Below are positions 4,370-5,906 of a stretch of DNA of 5,906 nt, one piece after another; positions within the stretch are counted from its first letter, which is position 1; every line of letters begins with the position of its first letter. A model generated the notes under the pieces. It was given only the letters and a program-made list of their open reading frames with translations. It was not told where the DNA came from and did no database searches. Made by a program: the position numbers and the translations under genes. The stretch is from Syntrophus sp. (in: bacteria) (GTDB lineage: Bacteria; Desulfobacterota; Syntrophia; Syntrophales; UBA8958), in the NCBI GenBank assembly GCA_003451635.1, contig DMAT01000315.1, positions 1-5,906 on the forward strand. The letters are read 5' to 3'.

Positions 4370-5906
4370 GTGCAGCCCGTGAGCGTGAAAACAAGAATCG
4401 CTTTATCCGTGTCCATTTTAATTCTGGCACTTTATCTGGTCAGCACCTTCGTTGTCCTGTCCTTATTCCAGAATCAGCTCAAGGATACCATCGGCCGCCT
4501 TCAGTTCGATTTCCTTTCCGAAGTCGCCCGGGGAACAGACAAGAATCTCCAGGCGGCCCAGCGGAGCCTCCTCGATGCGGCGGCCCACCTTGACACGGCC
4601 GCCATCAGGAAGACCGGTGCGGCCGTCGACTTCCTCTCCGAAGCGACGCACGGGCGCCTCATGCTCAGTAATATCTTCGACAACGGGATTACCCTTTTTT
4701 CTGCAAGGGGGGTGATGCTGGCCGCCCTGCCCCGCCATGAACGGGAAGGACAGGATTTTTCCTATCGCGAATACATCCAGCGGACTATTGTAACAAAAAA
4801 ACCTTACATTTCAAGACCCTACTTTTCTACCCGGCCCGACGCGCCGCCGGCAGTGATGCTGACCGTTCCCGTCTTTGACCGGCAGGGCCGTCTCACAGCG
4901 ATTCTGGGCGGGAGCGTCACCCTCACGAGCGAGGGGATGCTGGGCGATATCGGGACGGTGAAAATCGGGAAGACCGGTTACATGTACCTTTTCAGTATGG
5001 ACCGGACGCTCCTTGTCCATCCGAACAAGGAGCGGATCCTCAAGCAGGATGTCCCGCCGGGGGCCAACATACTCTTTGACCGGGCCATCGCCGGTTTCGA
5101 AGGCTCGGGAGAAACGGTAACCTCCCGGGGGCTCACCGTCATCGCCTCCTTCAAGAGGCTGGAAACCGCCGATTGGATTCTTGCCGTCAACTATCCTTTG
5201 GCGGAGGCCTACGCGTCGGTGACCCGGGCGCGTGAGTATCTGATCCTGTTTATTATTATCGGCATTGGCCTCTCTATCCTTGTCGTCTGGCTGGTCATGA
5301 ACCGTTTCCTCTCCCCCCTGTCCGAACTGACACGGCAGATCCAGGGGATGGGGCAGGCGGCGCCGACGGACACCGCACCGGAGATTTTGATCAAAGGCGC
5401 CGGTGAGATCGGACAGCTTGCCCTGGCCTTCCGGGAGATGGTAAAACGTCTGGCGGAGCGGGAGAAGCAGCTTCGGGAGACGGAAACCCTCTATCGGACC
5501 CTTACGGAGCGATCCTTCGCCGGGGTCTATGTGGTCCAGGACGGCATCTTCCAGTACCTCAACGACAACGCCGCCGCCTTTGCCGGTTACACCCCCGCAG
5601 AACTTGTCGGGAAAGGGGCAAACGCCCTCCTCCACCCGGAGGACACGGGCAAGGAGAAAGCCTTGTCCAAGGCCATGATGGCCGGGGCCAGCACCGCCCC
5701 GTACGAATTCCGGATCAAGACCAAGGATGGACAAACCCGCTGGATAATGGAAACCGTGGCCCCCATCGTCTTCAACGGCCGACCGGCAATCCTCGGTAAT
5801 TCCCAGGATGTCACGGAGCGGAAAATGGTGGAAGAGGCCATGCATCGGGCGAAGGAGGCGGCGGAATCCGCCAATCGGGCGAAAAGCGAATTCCTGGCCA
5901 ACATGA
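4370..5906 (+). CDS. dCache-HAMP-PAS sensor histidine kinase, 3' end outside the window
   Basis: Transmembrane sensor kinase; 512 residues are visible with no stop. A short basic start (VKTR) leads into membrane helix 1 (about residues 10-33). A large extracytoplasmic region (34-285) reads as dCache_1: YREYIQRTIVTKKPYIS (132-148), TVPVFDRQGRLTAILGGSV (165-183) and GKTGYMYLFSMDRTLLVHP (200-218) are typical of the membrane-distal and proximal Cache folds. Helix 2 is at 289-310, HAMP at about 312-364 (P316 and the GEIGQLALAF segment), and PAS at about 371-485 with HPED (422-425) and QDVTERK. The last residues, AKEAAESANRAKSEFLANM, are the standard approach to a HisKA H-box (FLANMSHEIRTP), so the catalytic histidine should fall just beyond the window. 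Many such proteins are hybrids with C-terminal receivers, but this cannot be seen here. It has its own promoter. The Cache ligand is unknown; the amino-acid-binding Cache signature is not evident. Confidence 0.9.
   Translation, partial: MQPVSVKTRIALSVSILILALYLVSTFVVLSLFQNQLKDTIGRLQFDFLSEVARGTDKNLQAAQRSLLDAAAHLDTAAIRKTGAAVDFLSEATHGRLMLSNIFDNGITLFSARGVMLAALPRHEREGQDFSYREYIQRTIVTKKPYISRPYFSTRPDAPPAVMLTVPVFDRQGRLTAILGGSVTLTSEGMLGDIGTVKIGKTGYMYLFSMDRTLLVHPNKERILKQDVPPGANILFDRAIAGFEGSGETVTSRGLTVIASFKRLETADWILAVNYPLAEAYASVTRAREYLILFIIIGIGLSILVVWLVMNRFLSPLSELTRQIQGMGQAAPTDTAPEILIKGAGEIGQLALAFREMVKRLAEREKQLRETETLYRTLTERSFAGVYVVQDGIFQYLNDNAAAFAGYTPAELVGKGANALLHPEDTGKEKALSKAMMAGASTAPYEFRIKTKDGQTRWIMETVAPIVFNGRPAILGNSQDVTERKMVEEAMHRAKEAAESANRAKSEFLANM

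Noticed and set aside
4811..5845. Long antisense open frame of 344 codons opposite the dCache kinase
   Set aside because: It is a shadow of the + strand kinase, whose dCache, HAMP and PAS domains run continuously through the same bases; the antisense translation is low-complexity and unlike any family.

Overview
The window reads like a chromosomal signalling region from a moderately GC-rich, environmental Gram-negative bacterium. The style of the kinases (a multipass-membrane PAS kinase with a phytochrome-type HisKA domain, a REC-PAS-HD-GYP protein and a dCache-HAMP-PAS kinase) and the good Shine-Dalgarno sites suggest a deltaproteobacterium (Desulfobacterota, e.g. a Syntrophus/Geobacter-like lineage). 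That assignment rests on family resemblance only. All genes are on the + strand.

Layout. (a) 1-1427: 3' part of a membrane-bound PAS sensor histidine kinase; its reading frame is open to the window edge, so the true start lies upstream. (b) 1428-1507: a short intergenic region holding a tiny ORF with a strong ribosome site, a consensus -35 box and an inverted repeat over the expected transcription start. (c) 1508-2790: a two-gene type IV toxin-antitoxin cassette, an AbiEi-family antitoxin followed by an overlapping AbiEii-family nucleotidyltransferase toxin. (d) 2791-2902: intergenic, with a perfect TATAAT box. (e) 2903-4291: response regulator with REC, PAS and HD-GYP domains, a probable cyclic-di-GMP phosphodiesterase. 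(f) 4292-4369: intergenic, with an extended -10 promoter. (g) 4370 to the end: dCache-HAMP-PAS sensor kinase, cut by the window edge only a couple of residues before its expected phospho-acceptor histidine.

How the parts may work together. The two kinases flank a REC-PAS-HD-GYP output protein, so the obvious hypothesis is that one or both phosphorylate Asp57 of that regulator and so control cyclic-di-GMP breakdown. The AbiE cassette has its own promoter and candidate operator and no evident functional link to the kinases. It sits where the kinase's partner response regulator would often lie, and the 16-codon ORF directly after the kinase (MDHIFL...) may be the leftover start of such a receiver gene. 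This suggests that the defence cassette was inserted into, or replaced part of, a two-component operon.

Other oddities are a run of five 7-bp AGCC-type repeats inside the kinase's ATPase domain and a 12-bp tandem duplication across its G2 box. No RNA genes, CRISPR arrays or insertion sequences were seen. I found no clearly novel system; the strongest points of interest are the cassette's position and its promoter-operator layout.
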